A stretch of 7,928 nucleotides of DNA, taken from contig CACVAU010000018.1 in NCBI GenBank assembly GCA_902727915.1, forward strand, positions 1 through 7,928, written 5' to 3'. The stretch is from an uncultured Sulfurovum sp. GTDB lineage: Bacteria; Campylobacterota; Campylobacteria; Campylobacterales; Sulfurovaceae. Each line of letters begins with the position of its first letter. Positions within the stretch are counted from its first letter, which is position 1. Shown piece by piece: positions 1-5,534 of the stretch. Under the pieces are notes generated by a model. It worked only from the letters and a program-made list of their open reading frames with translations, searched no databases and had not been told where the DNA came from. Made by a program: the position numbers and the translations under genes.

Positions 1-541
1 AGGTTTGTTTGTAACCCATAACGGCTGAAGCCATACATAGCGTCGTGTTTCCATCGTAGTTGTTGGTTTCAAGCCCAAGTTGTACAAACTTACCAAGGGT
101 GTAAAAGTCTTCGGTTAAAAACTGTCCAGTAGAGATACAGGCAACAGCTCCTTTTCCATGCTTTTCTTGAATGGCTTTAAACTGGTTGGCTGTGTGTTCG
201 AAAGCTTCATCCCATTCTACGGCTTGAAGTTCACCTTCTTTACGAATGAGAGGTTCAGGAATACGGTTAGAGGAGTTGACCATCTCATGTTCCATAATTC
301 CTTTGGGACAAAGTGTTCCTTTACTCACAGGGTGAGTAGGGTCACCTTTGGTATAAACAGGTCGTCCATCTTTCACACCAATGTACAGACCACAACCCAC
401 ACCACAGTAACCACAAGTACTTCGTACCCACTCATCTGGGGTTTTGAAGTTGGAGATTTTACCAAACATGGTATTGTCTACTTTTTTGTATTTGTCTGTT
501 TTGATATCTACACCGAGAAAGTTTTTAATTTTATTGAACAT
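1..541 (-). CDS. nasA: Assimilatory nitrate reductase catalytic subunit (molybdopterin/[4Fe-4S]), N-terminal part
   Basis: The first 180 codons of a DMSO-reductase-superfamily molybdoenzyme; the rest lies beyond the left edge. The expected reaction is cytoplasmic reduction of nitrate to nitrite. Cys43, Cys46, Cys50 and Cys78 form the N-terminal [4Fe-4S] motif C-x2-C-x3-C-x27-C (TCGYCGVGCG, then GTLCPKG), with the following Lys80 typical of the family. GDPTHPVSKG, the VEWDEAF segment and NTTLCMASAVMGYKQ (about residues 165-179) resemble NasA/NarB enzymes. About 40 residues precede the Fe-S motif, and there is no twin-arginine signal, unlike periplasmic NapA. The ATG at 541 follows an AGAGGA ribosome site. 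Nearby nirA and the DmsBC fusion support nitrate assimilation. Another cytoplasmic molybdoenzyme such as a formate dehydrogenase-like protein is possible, because the C-terminal domains are not visible. Confidence 0.82.
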   Translation of the reverse strand, partial: MFNKIKNFLGVDIKTDKYKKVDNTMFGKISNFKTPDEWVRSTCGYCGVGCGLYIGVKDGRPVYTKGDPTHPVSKGTLCPKGIMEHEMVNSSNRIPEPLIRKEGELQAVEWDEAFEHTANQFKAIQEKHGKGAVACISTGQFLTEDFYTLGKFVQLGLETNNYDGNTTLCMASAVMGYKQT

Positions 542-570
542 CTTGTCCTCTCATGACTATTATTGGCTCC

Positions 571-624
571 ATTATAGTAAGAATTTAGGATTATTATGGG
601 CTTTGGTTGTATGATTTTTGGGCA
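571..624 (-). promoter_or_regulatory. nasA promoter with conserved upstream box
   Basis: Read on the minus strand, a TATAAT -10 (571-576) lies 30 nt upstream of the nasA ATG. No good -35 is seen. The box TGCCCAAAAATCATACAACC (605-624) ends 28 nt upstream of the -10. The same box, with two differences and the same spacing, precedes dmsBC. A missing -35 plus an upstream box suggests an activator-dependent promoter. The activator is unknown. Confidence 0.6.
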
Positions 625-640
625 GATTTGGCATTAGTTA

Positions 641-649
641 TGTTAGAAT
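641..649 (+). promoter_or_regulatory. Extended -10 promoter candidate for the 691-1266 gene
   Basis: TG-T-TAGAAT is an extended -10 element about 41 nt upstream of the ATG at 691. No -35 at normal spacing is evident. It points away from the nasA promoter, so the 149-nt gap at 542-690 would be a divergent control region. Confidence 0.35.
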
Positions 650-690
650 TTTTCTCTTAAAAAGAATTGTGTTTTGAAGGAGCATTAGAA

Positions 691-1266
691 ATGAAAACAA
701 CGTTGAGTAAGCGAAGTTATTTTAGAGAATCCGTCAGTATTTTAGCCATCTTTGTCTTTTGGGGTGCCGTTTTACCTTTTACGCTTATTGATGTTGTTGC
801 TGATATTAATGCTTTTAGTTTAGGGGAACGTCAAATAATATGGCTAATTACGGGTACAGCATTGACAGCTATTTACGTGCTGTACAGACGGAAAAAGTAT
901 TTTGAAAAAGAGGTTTGGAGTTTAAATAAGGGGGTACTTAGTAGAGGTGAACCTGTGAACACAAGGTTTGAATTAAGTAGCATTGAGTCCATTGTTTTTG
1001 GGGTTCCTAAATTAAAATTTGTCTTGTTTTTACAAGGACTTTTTTCACGTTCCCCTGAAACCCTTACGTATGGCAATGTTTTAACCCTTAAGTTTAATGA
1101 TGGTCGATACTTAGTGCTTGATATCTTACAACACGATGGTGGTTCTGAGATTTTAAGTCAAATACTCGAAACGCAGAAAGATAAAATAAAAGATGATTAT
1201 ATTTTTACAGAAGAAGAGAAGAGGGTGTTGAAGCTTAGGTCTGCTAATGGGGTTTTGAGGGTTTGA
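691..1266 (+). CDS. Hypothetical two-helix membrane protein with possible PH-like domain
   Basis: A 191-residue protein that I do not recognise by name. Two hydrophobic helices (about residues 15-36 and 48-66) form an N-terminal hairpin, followed by the basic stretch YRRKKYFEK. Residues about 75-150 alternate in a beta-rich pattern (EVWSLNKGVLSRGE, ELSSIESIVFG, LTLKFNDGRYLVLDI) that recalls bacterial PH-like (YdbT-type) membrane proteins. A charged helical tail ends the protein. The start is ATG 691, preceded by AGGAG at 8-nt spacing; an in-frame TTG at 667 would only add eight residues and lacks a ribosome site. It is divergent from nasA across 149 nt, and nothing beyond position ties it to nitrate metabolism. 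The PH-like assignment is an inference from pattern only. Confidence 0.7.
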   Translation: MKTTLSKRSYFRESVSILAIFVFWGAVLPFTLIDVVADINAFSLGERQIIWLITGTALTAIYVLYRRKKYFEKEVWSLNKGVLSRGEPVNTRFELSSIESIVFGVPKLKFVLFLQGLFSRSPETLTYGNVLTLKFNDGRYLVLDILQHDGGSEILSQILETQKDKIKDDYIFTEEEKRVLKLRSANGVLRV

Positions 1267-1289
1267 GATAAGTCTAGTAGATAACTTAT

Positions 1290-1318
1290 TTGACAACTGA
1301 GTGATATTGTGTTACTAT
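1290..1318 (+). promoter_or_regulatory. Sigma-70 promoter of the RHH/PIN toxin-antitoxin operon
   Basis: A consensus -35 TTGACA (1290-1295), a 17-nt spacer and TACTAT (1313-1318) make this the best-formed promoter in the window. It lies 37 nt upstream of the antitoxin ATG at 1355, which has AAAGGA at 1341-1346. Confidence 0.75.
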
Positions 1319-1343
1319 AAATACATAAAAATTTATACATAAA
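1317..1343 (+). repeat. Operator-like repeats at the RHH antitoxin promoter
   Basis: ATACATAAA occurs twice (1321-1329 and 1335-1343), 14 bp apart, overlapping the inverted repeat ATAAAT (1317-1322) / ATTTAT (1331-1336). The repeats overlap the -10 edge and the start-site region. RHH antitoxins generally repress their own operons by binding tandem or inverted short repeats, so this is a natural operator candidate. AT-richness makes chance repeats possible. Confidence 0.4.
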
Positions 1344-1354
1344 GGATTTTACCT

Positions 1355-1594
1355 ATGGAACTAACTGTAAGAAAAAATTTTGTATTTGATAAAAATATTG
1401 CTCTATATCTTGAAGAGTTAGCTAAAGAGACTAAACAATCTATGACTTCATTGGTTCAAGAGATGATAGAAGAGCGATATAAAGAGATAAAAGTGAAAAA
1501 ACGTATGGAAGCTTTTAATGCAATTGATGGTTCAGCGACAGGCTTATTGACAGATTTTTCAATTCAATCTATTAAGGCGAATCGTGAATTATAA
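1355..1594 (+). CDS. RHH (CopG-like) antitoxin of a type II TA pair
   Basis: A 79-residue protein. The N-terminus has the ribbon-helix-helix layout: a short strand with basic residues (ELTVRKNFVF, 2-11), helix 1 (about 13-26, DKNIALYLEELAKE) and helix 2 (about 29-44, QSMTSLVQEMIEERYK). The C-terminal part (about 50-79, AFNAIDGSATGLLTDFSIQSIKANREL) is probably the disordered toxin-neutralising arm. ATG 1355 follows AAAGGA at 8-nt spacing. The 3' end overlaps the PIN toxin gene by 11 nt, the usual antitoxin-first coupled arrangement. Expected roles are binding and inhibition of the downstream PIN nuclease and autorepression at the repeats just upstream. The family call rests on secondary-structure pattern and gene order. 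Confidence 0.75.
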   Translation: MELTVRKNFVFDKNIALYLEELAKETKQSMTSLVQEMIEERYKEIKVKKRMEAFNAIDGSATGLLTDFSIQSIKANREL

Positions 1595-2012
1595 AAGAGT
1601 TTTTTTAGATGCAAATATTGTGGCTGATATTTATGATAAAAATAGACCTTTTTATGCTGAAAGTAGAGAAGCTATTAAGATACTTTTAGCGAATAAAAAT
1701 GTTACACTTTTTACCTCTTGTGATATTATAACTACGCTCTATTACATTTTGTCAAAATCGGGTAAAAGTGAAGCACTAGATGCAATTATACACGTTAACG
1801 AACTTTGTTCTGTTGTTGAGTTTGGAAACGAAGAGGTAGCAGAGAGTTGTACCTTAATGAAAAAGAATAAAAACTTTATAGATTTAGAAGATACGATTCT
1901 GTATGTTATGGCAAAAAAAGTTGGTTGTGATTTAATTTTGTCGAATGATAAGGGGTTTGTTTCTGAGGAGATTTTGTTGATGAGGTCTGGGGAGTTTTTA
2001 GAAAAAAGCTAA
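1584..2012 (+). CDS. PIN-domain toxin (VapC-like ribonuclease)
   Basis: A 142-residue PIN-domain protein of usual length. The N-terminal strand carries the metal-binding Asp9 (VFLDANIV). The central helix reads TSCDIITTLYYILSK, and the C-terminal acidic cluster is FIDLEDTILYVMAKKVGCDLILSNDKGF, with Asp103 and Asp122 as likely metal ligands. The Glu common in the central helix of many VapC proteins is not obvious (Thr occupies the expected place), a variant that I recall from PIN_3-type sequences. The family cleaves RNA, often tRNA, using Mg2+; the target here is unknown. Translation starts at GTG 1584, preceded by AAGG, inside the antitoxin reading frame, so the two are probably translationally coupled. 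DinJ/YafQ follows 42 nt downstream with its own promoter-like region. Confidence 0.83.
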   Translation: MNYKRVFLDANIVADIYDKNRPFYAESREAIKILLANKNVTLFTSCDIITTLYYILSKSGKSEALDAIIHVNELCSVVEFGNEEVAESCTLMKKNKNFIDLEDTILYVMAKKVGCDLILSNDKGFVSEEILLMRSGEFLEKS

Positions 2013-2013
2013 T

Positions 2014-2036
2014 TTGTAGCACAAAAAGGCTACAAT
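2014..2036 (+). promoter_or_regulatory. Palindrome and -10 upstream of dinJ (candidate autoregulatory operator)
   Basis: A perfect 7-bp inverted repeat, TTGTAGC (2014-2020) / GCTACAA (2029-2035), has an 8-nt spacer. Its right arm overlaps a TACAAT -10-like hexamer (2031-2036), 18 nt upstream of the dinJ ATG. DinJ-type antitoxins bind palindromes over their own promoter, which fits. No clear -35 is present. A weak terminator for the preceding toxin gene is an alternative, but no T-tract follows immediately. Confidence 0.5.
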
Positions 2037-2054
2037 GAATAAAAAAGGTTTTTT

Positions 2055-2324
2055 ATGACATTAGATGCAACAGTAAGAGCAAGGGTAGATGGTCAGTTAA
2101 AAGAAGAGGTCGAAGAGATTTTAAGTCATATTGGGCTTAGTACTTCACAGGCTATTACGCTTTTTTTAAAGCGTGTAAAATATGAGAAAGGAATTCCTTT
2201 TGAATTGAAAGTTCCGAATGCTATAACCTTACAAGCAATGGAAGAAGCAAAAAATAATGATGGTGAGACCATTAGTTTAGATGAGTTTTTGGAAGAAAGC
2301 AAAGTAAATGCTAAAACTCTTTAG
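2055..2324 (+). CDS. dinJ: RelB/DinJ-family antitoxin
   Basis: An 89-residue antitoxin. The N-terminal RHH region matches the RelB/DinJ pattern: a short strand (ATVRARVDG, about 5-13), helix 1 (QLKEEVEEILSHIG) and helix 2 (STSQAITLFLKRVKYEKGIPFEL). The motif GLSTSQAI..F..RV....GIPFEL is characteristic of the family. The C-terminal arm (ITLQAMEEAKNNDGETISLDEFLEES) would wrap the toxin. ATG 2055 follows AAGG at 6-nt spacing. The last 17 nt overlap the YafQ-like toxin gene. It probably represses its own operon through the palindrome at 2014-2035. The family call is strong; the gene symbol is by similarity. Confidence 0.87.
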   Translation: MTLDATVRARVDGQLKEEVEEILSHIGLSTSQAITLFLKRVKYEKGIPFELKVPNAITLQAMEEAKNNDGETISLDEFLEESKVNAKTL

Positions 2325-2577
2325 AGCTAAGACTTTTTTAAAAGACTATCGTAAAATTAAATTTACTGATAAAACCTATTTGAAATATGTCGTTTTTATA
2401 ACTGCTTTATTAAAAGAAGAAGCTTTACCAAAAGAGGCACGAGATCATGTATTAAAAGGTAGTTTTAGTAATTATCGTGAATTCCATGTTAGTGGTGATT
2501 TACTGGTTATTTATTATGTTGAAGATGAGACATTGAAGCTTGTTCGTATTGGGTCTCATTCTGAGTTGTTTGATTAG
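2308..2577 (+). CDS. yafQ: YafQ-family mRNA interferase toxin (RelE superfamily)
   Basis: An 89-residue toxin close in length to E. coli YafQ (92). Recalled YafQ active-site positions line up with a constant offset of three residues: His47 (DHVLKGSF), His60 and Asp64 (FHVSGD), Arg80, His84 and Phe88 (RIGSHSELF). The Trp that follows the Asp in E. coli is Leu65 here. YafQ cleaves mRNA on the translating ribosome, and the retained residues suggest an active enzyme. ATG 2308 lies inside dinJ (17-nt overlap) with only a weak ribosome site, consistent with coupled translation. The 175-residue membrane protein begins 34 nt downstream and may be read from the same transcript. Confidence 0.87.
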   Translation: MLKLFRAKTFLKDYRKIKFTDKTYLKYVVFITALLKEEALPKEARDHVLKGSFSNYREFHVSGDLLVIYYVEDETLKLVRIGSHSELFD

Positions 2578-2611
2578 AAACTTTTGCTAACATTAGATAA
2601 AAAGGCTTAAA

Positions 2612-3139
2612 GTGCAATATTTTATTAAACTTTATACAGTAATGGTGATTTTAACAATTACTGTATATGGAGAAAACCCAATAGAAATTATTATTAAAAA
2701 TGAAGCTACAAACTGGATACCTATTATTACTCTATCAATAGTTTTTCTTGGTTTTATTGGTACTATATATGCAACTTCATCAAATAAGAAAATTGAAGTT
2801 CTTTCTAAAAATCGACAAGAGTGGATTAATACTTTAAGAAATGAATTATCAAATTATATAGGCAAGTTGAATGAGTATAGACATGTACAAGAATTAGATG
2901 ACATAGCTGAAATACCTATAAGAAATCTATTGATAATACAAGAGGTGACTACTATGAGTACAAAGATTGAACTTTTATTAAATCCTAAAAAACAAATTCA
3001 TCAAGATTTGATTGAGTTAATTAAAAAAATTAATGAAGATATTCAAATTACAGGTAAAATTTCAAGTAGAGAAAAATTTATAGAATATTCTCAAAAAATC
3101 CTGAAAGAAGAATGGGAAAGGGTAAAAGAAGGAAAATAA
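2612..3139 (+). CDS. Hypothetical membrane-anchored protein downstream of dinJ-yafQ
   Basis: A 175-residue protein of unknown function. An N-terminal hydrophobic segment (about 4-19, possible signal or membrane helix) is followed by a clear membrane helix at about 35-55 (WIPIITLSIVFLGFIGTIYA). The rest is a charged, mostly helical cytoplasm-like domain: SKNRQEWINTLRNELSNYIG (65-84), a middle helix (100-124) and QKILKEEWERVKEGK at the end. I recall the RQEWINTLR and EWERVK patterns from uncharacterised membrane proteins in variable genomic regions, but no function is established. It starts at GTG 2612 with AAGG at 6-nt spacing. It lies 34 nt after yafQ without an obvious promoter, so it is probably co-transcribed. 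Low GC matches the TA block rather than the nitrate genes. Confidence 0.7.
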   Translation: MQYFIKLYTVMVILTITVYGENPIEIIIKNEATNWIPIITLSIVFLGFIGTIYATSSNKKIEVLSKNRQEWINTLRNELSNYIGKLNEYRHVQELDDIAEIPIRNLLIIQEVTTMSTKIELLLNPKKQIHQDLIELIKKINEDIQITGKISSREKFIEYSQKILKEEWERVKEGK

Positions 3140-3158
3140 TAACTTATTTTTCAGCAGT

Positions 3159-3257
3159 ACTGACAGAGTTTTCAACTTTCTTAGAATGTATACTTTAAGT
3201 GAATATACTCTGCATACATATAAAAATAATTTAGAGTTTTTTGAGACTAAAAGATTA
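3159..3257 (+). pseudogene. Possible remnant of a tyrosine-recombinase N-terminal domain
   Basis: An uninterrupted frame through the convergent intergenic space encodes RVFNFLRMYTLSEYTL, then HTYKNNLEFFETKR. This resembles the SAM-like core-binding start of Xer/phage integrases (LSE.TL..Y...L..F). No ribosome site, downstream catalytic domain or full-length gene is present; the frame stops at 3284, inside the 3' end of the opposite dmsBC gene. The match is short and by eye, so chance in AT-rich DNA is a real alternative. Confidence 0.22.
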
Positions 3258-3259
3258 TT
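3225..3259 (-). terminator. Weak hairpin with T-tract after dmsBC
   Basis: Just past the dmsBC stop, AATAAT (3225-3230) pairs with ATTATT (3254-3259), and TTAG (3231-3234) with CTAA (3247-3250), leaving a 3-nt bulge. Read on the minus strand it is followed by TTTTTATATG. The stem is AT-rich, so this is only a candidate intrinsic terminator between convergent genes. Confidence 0.28.
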
Positions 3260-3274
3260 CTTCCTTATAATTCC

Positions 3275-4858
3275 CTACCTCTGATTCCCAGCAAAAAAAT
3301 TCCCAGCCAATCCTAAAGGAACAACCGTCCTATAAAACAAATATCGTCCTGCTAACTCCGAACCTAGAGCAATAACAATGGCTAAAACCAAAGAGCTAAT
3401 GGCAAGACCTATTAAGCCACTGGCTGTAAATAAAATGGCTAACATTGGTAAAGCTAAGGCTGAAAGTAGTAGTGAGTAGACCCTTAGTTTTTTGATTTTT
3501 CCAAAATGTTCTGTCAATAAAATACGTGTTCGGTTTAGTTGATAATATAGTGCATCTTCTTTGTTAAGGTGACGGTAGAAGAGTATTTCTTCATAGATGA
3601 CAAGGACTTGACCCATTCCTGCTAAGAGTGAAACAGCTAAAAGTACCATGGCTCCTGAGCTTCCAGCGTTTATAAGTAGGAGTAAGCAGATGAGTAAGAA
3701 ACCAATGTAGGCTGAACCAAAAAATCTTTTAGTGGTTGAGAGTCGGTTCCATGCTGGTCTGGCTCTTACACGGTATATCATGGATTGTGCGTAAATACCA
3801 AAGAGACCTAAGGCAAGGGTAATGGCTTCTACAAAGAGCAGGGCAAACCCTTTGATGTCTAAATAGTACATGAGTGCAACAACAGAAGCCAATGCTGTAA
3901 AAGCTCCTAAGGCTATGGCTTCACGTGAAAGCCAAGAGTTACGCCAGTTTTTCATGGCTGTCATGGCAAGTATGGGGCGACCTAAGTGTAATGCAGAAAG
4001 AGGCAGTCCAATGGCTGAAGGAATCAGTGCGACCATTGCCATGGCTAAGGTGGGTTCGGGTAAATTGAAGCCCAATGAAAAGAGAAGTTGTCCTAAAAAG
4101 AGGGCAAAAAATGCACCCAAAGAGACTTGGGTTAAAACGGTCATAAAAACCAAAGGCAATTCAGCATGGGCTGGTTTGAGTATATGTTCATCGGCTGGTT
4201 TAAAGTCAGGCATGTTTTCAGGCAAGGTATAACGGGTAGTTGGTTTACAAATGTCTACATCAGGTAAAAGAGGGGCTACTCCTTCTTTTTCCATGTCATT
4301 TTTTATCCACTCTTCTTTATGTACAGCTTCTATCTCAATGGCTCCTGCTGGACAGGCTTGTACACAAGCAGGGGTTTCACCAACGTCAAGCTTGTCATGA
4401 CACATATCACACTTGGTGACAATGCCTCGGTCAGGGTTAAAAATGGGTACTTCATAAGGACAGTTCCATGTACAGTAATGACAACCAATACAAGAGTCAT
4501 CATCATGCCAAACAATACCACTCTCTTCAAACTTGATGTAAGACTCGGTAGGACAACCCGTAAGACATTCAGGCTCGATACAGTGGTTACAGGACATGGA
4601 GTTAAACAGTTGAGACACATCTGGAAACATGCCCCCTTCCATTTCCCCCACACGTCGCCACTTGATGTCGGCTGGGTTGTTTTGCAGTTCATTACAGGCT
4701 GTTTCACAACAGTGACAACCCACACAAACGGTAGCATCAAAATGAAAACGAAACTGTTCACCCTCTTTTAGCTCTGGCACATCGATGCTGTAGTTACCAC
4801 ATTGCATTCCTGTGTCTGCTTTGTGGTTTAGAAATGAGTCTAAAGGAGTTGGTTTCAT
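3275..4858 (-). CDS. Fused DmsB-DmsC-type protein: four-cluster ferredoxin plus quinol-oxidising membrane anchor
   Basis: A 527-residue fusion of two subunits that are usually separate. Residues about 35-180 form a DmsB/NrfC-like domain with four [4Fe-4S] Cys groups: C45/48/51/55, C90/93/98/102, C123/126/129/133 and C150/153/165/169, each last Cys in CP or an equivalent setting. Residues about 232-510 are a DmsC-type anchor with about eight membrane helices, the signature HLGRP...NWRNSWLSRE (291-313) and the terminal SELAGRYLFY (500-509). DmsC-type anchors oxidise menaquinol and pass electrons through the Fe-S subunit to a molybdoenzyme. There is no Tat signal, so the Fe-S domain should be cytoplasmic, matching a cytoplasmic NasA. 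The ATG at 4858 has GAGGA upstream at about 10-nt spacing. The shared promoter box supports partnership with nasA; no substrate is visible from the sequence. Confidence 0.87.
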   Translation of the reverse strand: MKPTPLDSFLNHKADTGMQCGNYSIDVPELKEGEQFRFHFDATVCVGCHCCETACNELQNNPADIKWRRVGEMEGGMFPDVSQLFNSMSCNHCIEPECLTGCPTESYIKFEESGIVWHDDDSCIGCHYCTWNCPYEVPIFNPDRGIVTKCDMCHDKLDVGETPACVQACPAGAIEIEAVHKEEWIKNDMEKEGVAPLLPDVDICKPTTRYTLPENMPDFKPADEHILKPAHAELPLVFMTVLTQVSLGAFFALFLGQLLFSLGFNLPEPTLAMAMVALIPSAIGLPLSALHLGRPILAMTAMKNWRNSWLSREAIALGAFTALASVVALMYYLDIKGFALLFVEAITLALGLFGIYAQSMIYRVRARPAWNRLSTTKRFFGSAYIGFLLICLLLLINAGSSGAMVLLAVSLLAGMGQVLVIYEEILFYRHLNKEDALYYQLNRTRILLTEHFGKIKKLRVYSLLLSALALPMLAILFTASGLIGLAISSLVLAIVIALGSELAGRYLFYRTVVPLGLAGNFFAGNQR

Positions 4859-4888
4859 GGCTATGAGTTCCTCATAATTATCTTGTCT

Positions 4889-4942
4889 ATTATAGTCAAA
4901 AACATCCGATGTTGGTGAATTGGGTTGTATGCTTTTTAGGCA
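4889..4942 (-). promoter_or_regulatory. dmsBC promoter with the same upstream box as nasA
   Basis: On the minus strand TATAAT (4889-4894) lies 30 nt upstream of the ATG. TGCCTAAAAAGCATACAACC (4923-4942) lies 28 nt further upstream. This box matches the nasA box at 18 of 20 positions with identical spacing, whereas the 28-nt spacer sequences differ. This is the best evidence in the window that the two genes are co-regulated. Confidence 0.6.
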
Positions 4943-5012
4943 AGTGAGTTTTTAACTTAATTAGTATTAACTTTCAAAAGATTGAATACGCATAGATAGC
5001 TACTTTTATTTT

Positions 5013-5031
5013 TTGGATAGTATTTATCCAA
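5013..5031. repeat. Perfect inverted repeat TTGGATA-5-TATCCAA
   Basis: Two 7-bp arms (5013-5019, 5025-5031) flank a GTATT spacer in the 262-nt gap between the VapC-like gene and dmsBC. On the plus strand a T-rich run follows (GCTTTATTTTTT), but no plus-strand gene precedes it. On the minus strand an A-rich run follows. It could be a regulator site upstream of dmsBC or a terminator for an unseen plus-strand transcript. Nothing else was identified at 4943-5120. Confidence 0.4.
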
Positions 5032-5120
5032 GCTTTATTTTTTATGTCTTGTAAAGTGTGTATAAAAATGAATCCCTTTTATTACAATTTAATTTGTTCC
5101 TAAACGTCAGTTTAAATTTC

Positions 5121-5534
5121 TTATTTCTCCACCACAATATTAGCCTTAGATATATCCAAAAGCTTTTTAAAGCCTTTATCAAAAGTAGTTAATTCGGCAT
5201 TGTAGTATTCAGCAAAAGCCAAATGATAAATATCAAATGAGCTAATATAAAGACTCGTTTCTTTTAGTATTTCTAACATTCTTTGATGAATAGAATAATC
5301 AGATAATTTTAAATAGCTTGATAAAAACTCTAAATTATCATCAATTTCATTTTTGTCTTCATTGAGTTTGTGCGATATAAAAGCAAATTCAGAAAGTATT
5401 AATTCTGAGACTATTAAAGTATTGCTCTCTATAGCTTCTTCTAGCAATTTTATAGAAAGAGCTTTTTGTTTTTCATTATCTACATTCTTTGAAAATGCAT
5501 AGATGAGTACATTAGTATCAAAATAAACCATCAT
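5121..5534 (-). CDS. vapC: VapC-like PIN-domain toxin
   Basis: A 137-residue PIN nuclease with a complete acidic set: Asp6 (VYFDTNVLIYAF), Glu49 (SELILSEFAFIS), Asp101 (SSFDIYHLAFAEYY) and Asp119 (LTTFDKGF). This fits an active Mg2+-dependent RNase toxin; the RNA target is unknown. It starts at ATG 5534 (a second ATG follows at once), inside the end of the antitoxin gene with a 17-nt overlap and a weak ribosome site, so coupled translation is likely. It is unlike the PIN toxin at 1584-2012 in sequence, so the two are not a recent duplication. It sits between nirA and dmsBC on their strand. No clear terminator follows it. Confidence 0.86.
   Translation of the reverse strand: MMVYFDTNVLIYAFSKNVDNEKQKALSIKLLEEAIESNTLIVSELILSEFAFISHKLNEDKNEIDDNLEFLSSYLKLSDYSIHQRMLEILKETSLYISSFDIYHLAFAEYYNAELTTFDKGFKKLLDISKANIVVEK

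Noticed and set aside
605..624. Shared box as a sigma-54 (-24/-12) promoter or FNR site
   Set aside because: It lacks the GG...GC spacing of sigma-54 promoters and the TTGAT-N4-ATCAA symmetry of FNR sites, and each copy already has a TATAAT downstream.
667..690. TTG start eight codons before ATG 691
   Set aside because: The AGGAG ribosome site lies inside this stretch and is correctly placed for ATG 691.
1268..1289. ATAAGT / ACTTAT repeat as a terminator after the 691-1266 gene
   Set aside because: A six-bp AT stem with a 10-nt loop and no T-run; it also runs up against the -35 of the next operon.
3870..4771. Long open frames on the plus strand and in another minus frame within dmsBC
   Set aside because: They lie wholly inside a gene with four intact Fe-S motifs and a DmsC signature, and their products show no family pattern. 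They are antisense/out-of-frame shadows. The same applies to plus-strand frames at 158-556 and 7117-7344 and the minus frame at 873-1076.
4952..4971. Two TTAAC repeats upstream of dmsBC as a Crp/FNR-type (TTAAC-N4-GTTAA) site
   Set aside because: They are direct repeats 10 nt apart, not an inverted pair with a 4-nt gap, and are common by chance in AT-rich DNA.
5101..5114. TAAAC-GTCA-GTTTA hairpin as a terminator after vapC
   Set aside because: The stem is only 5 bp and no T-tract follows on the minus strand.
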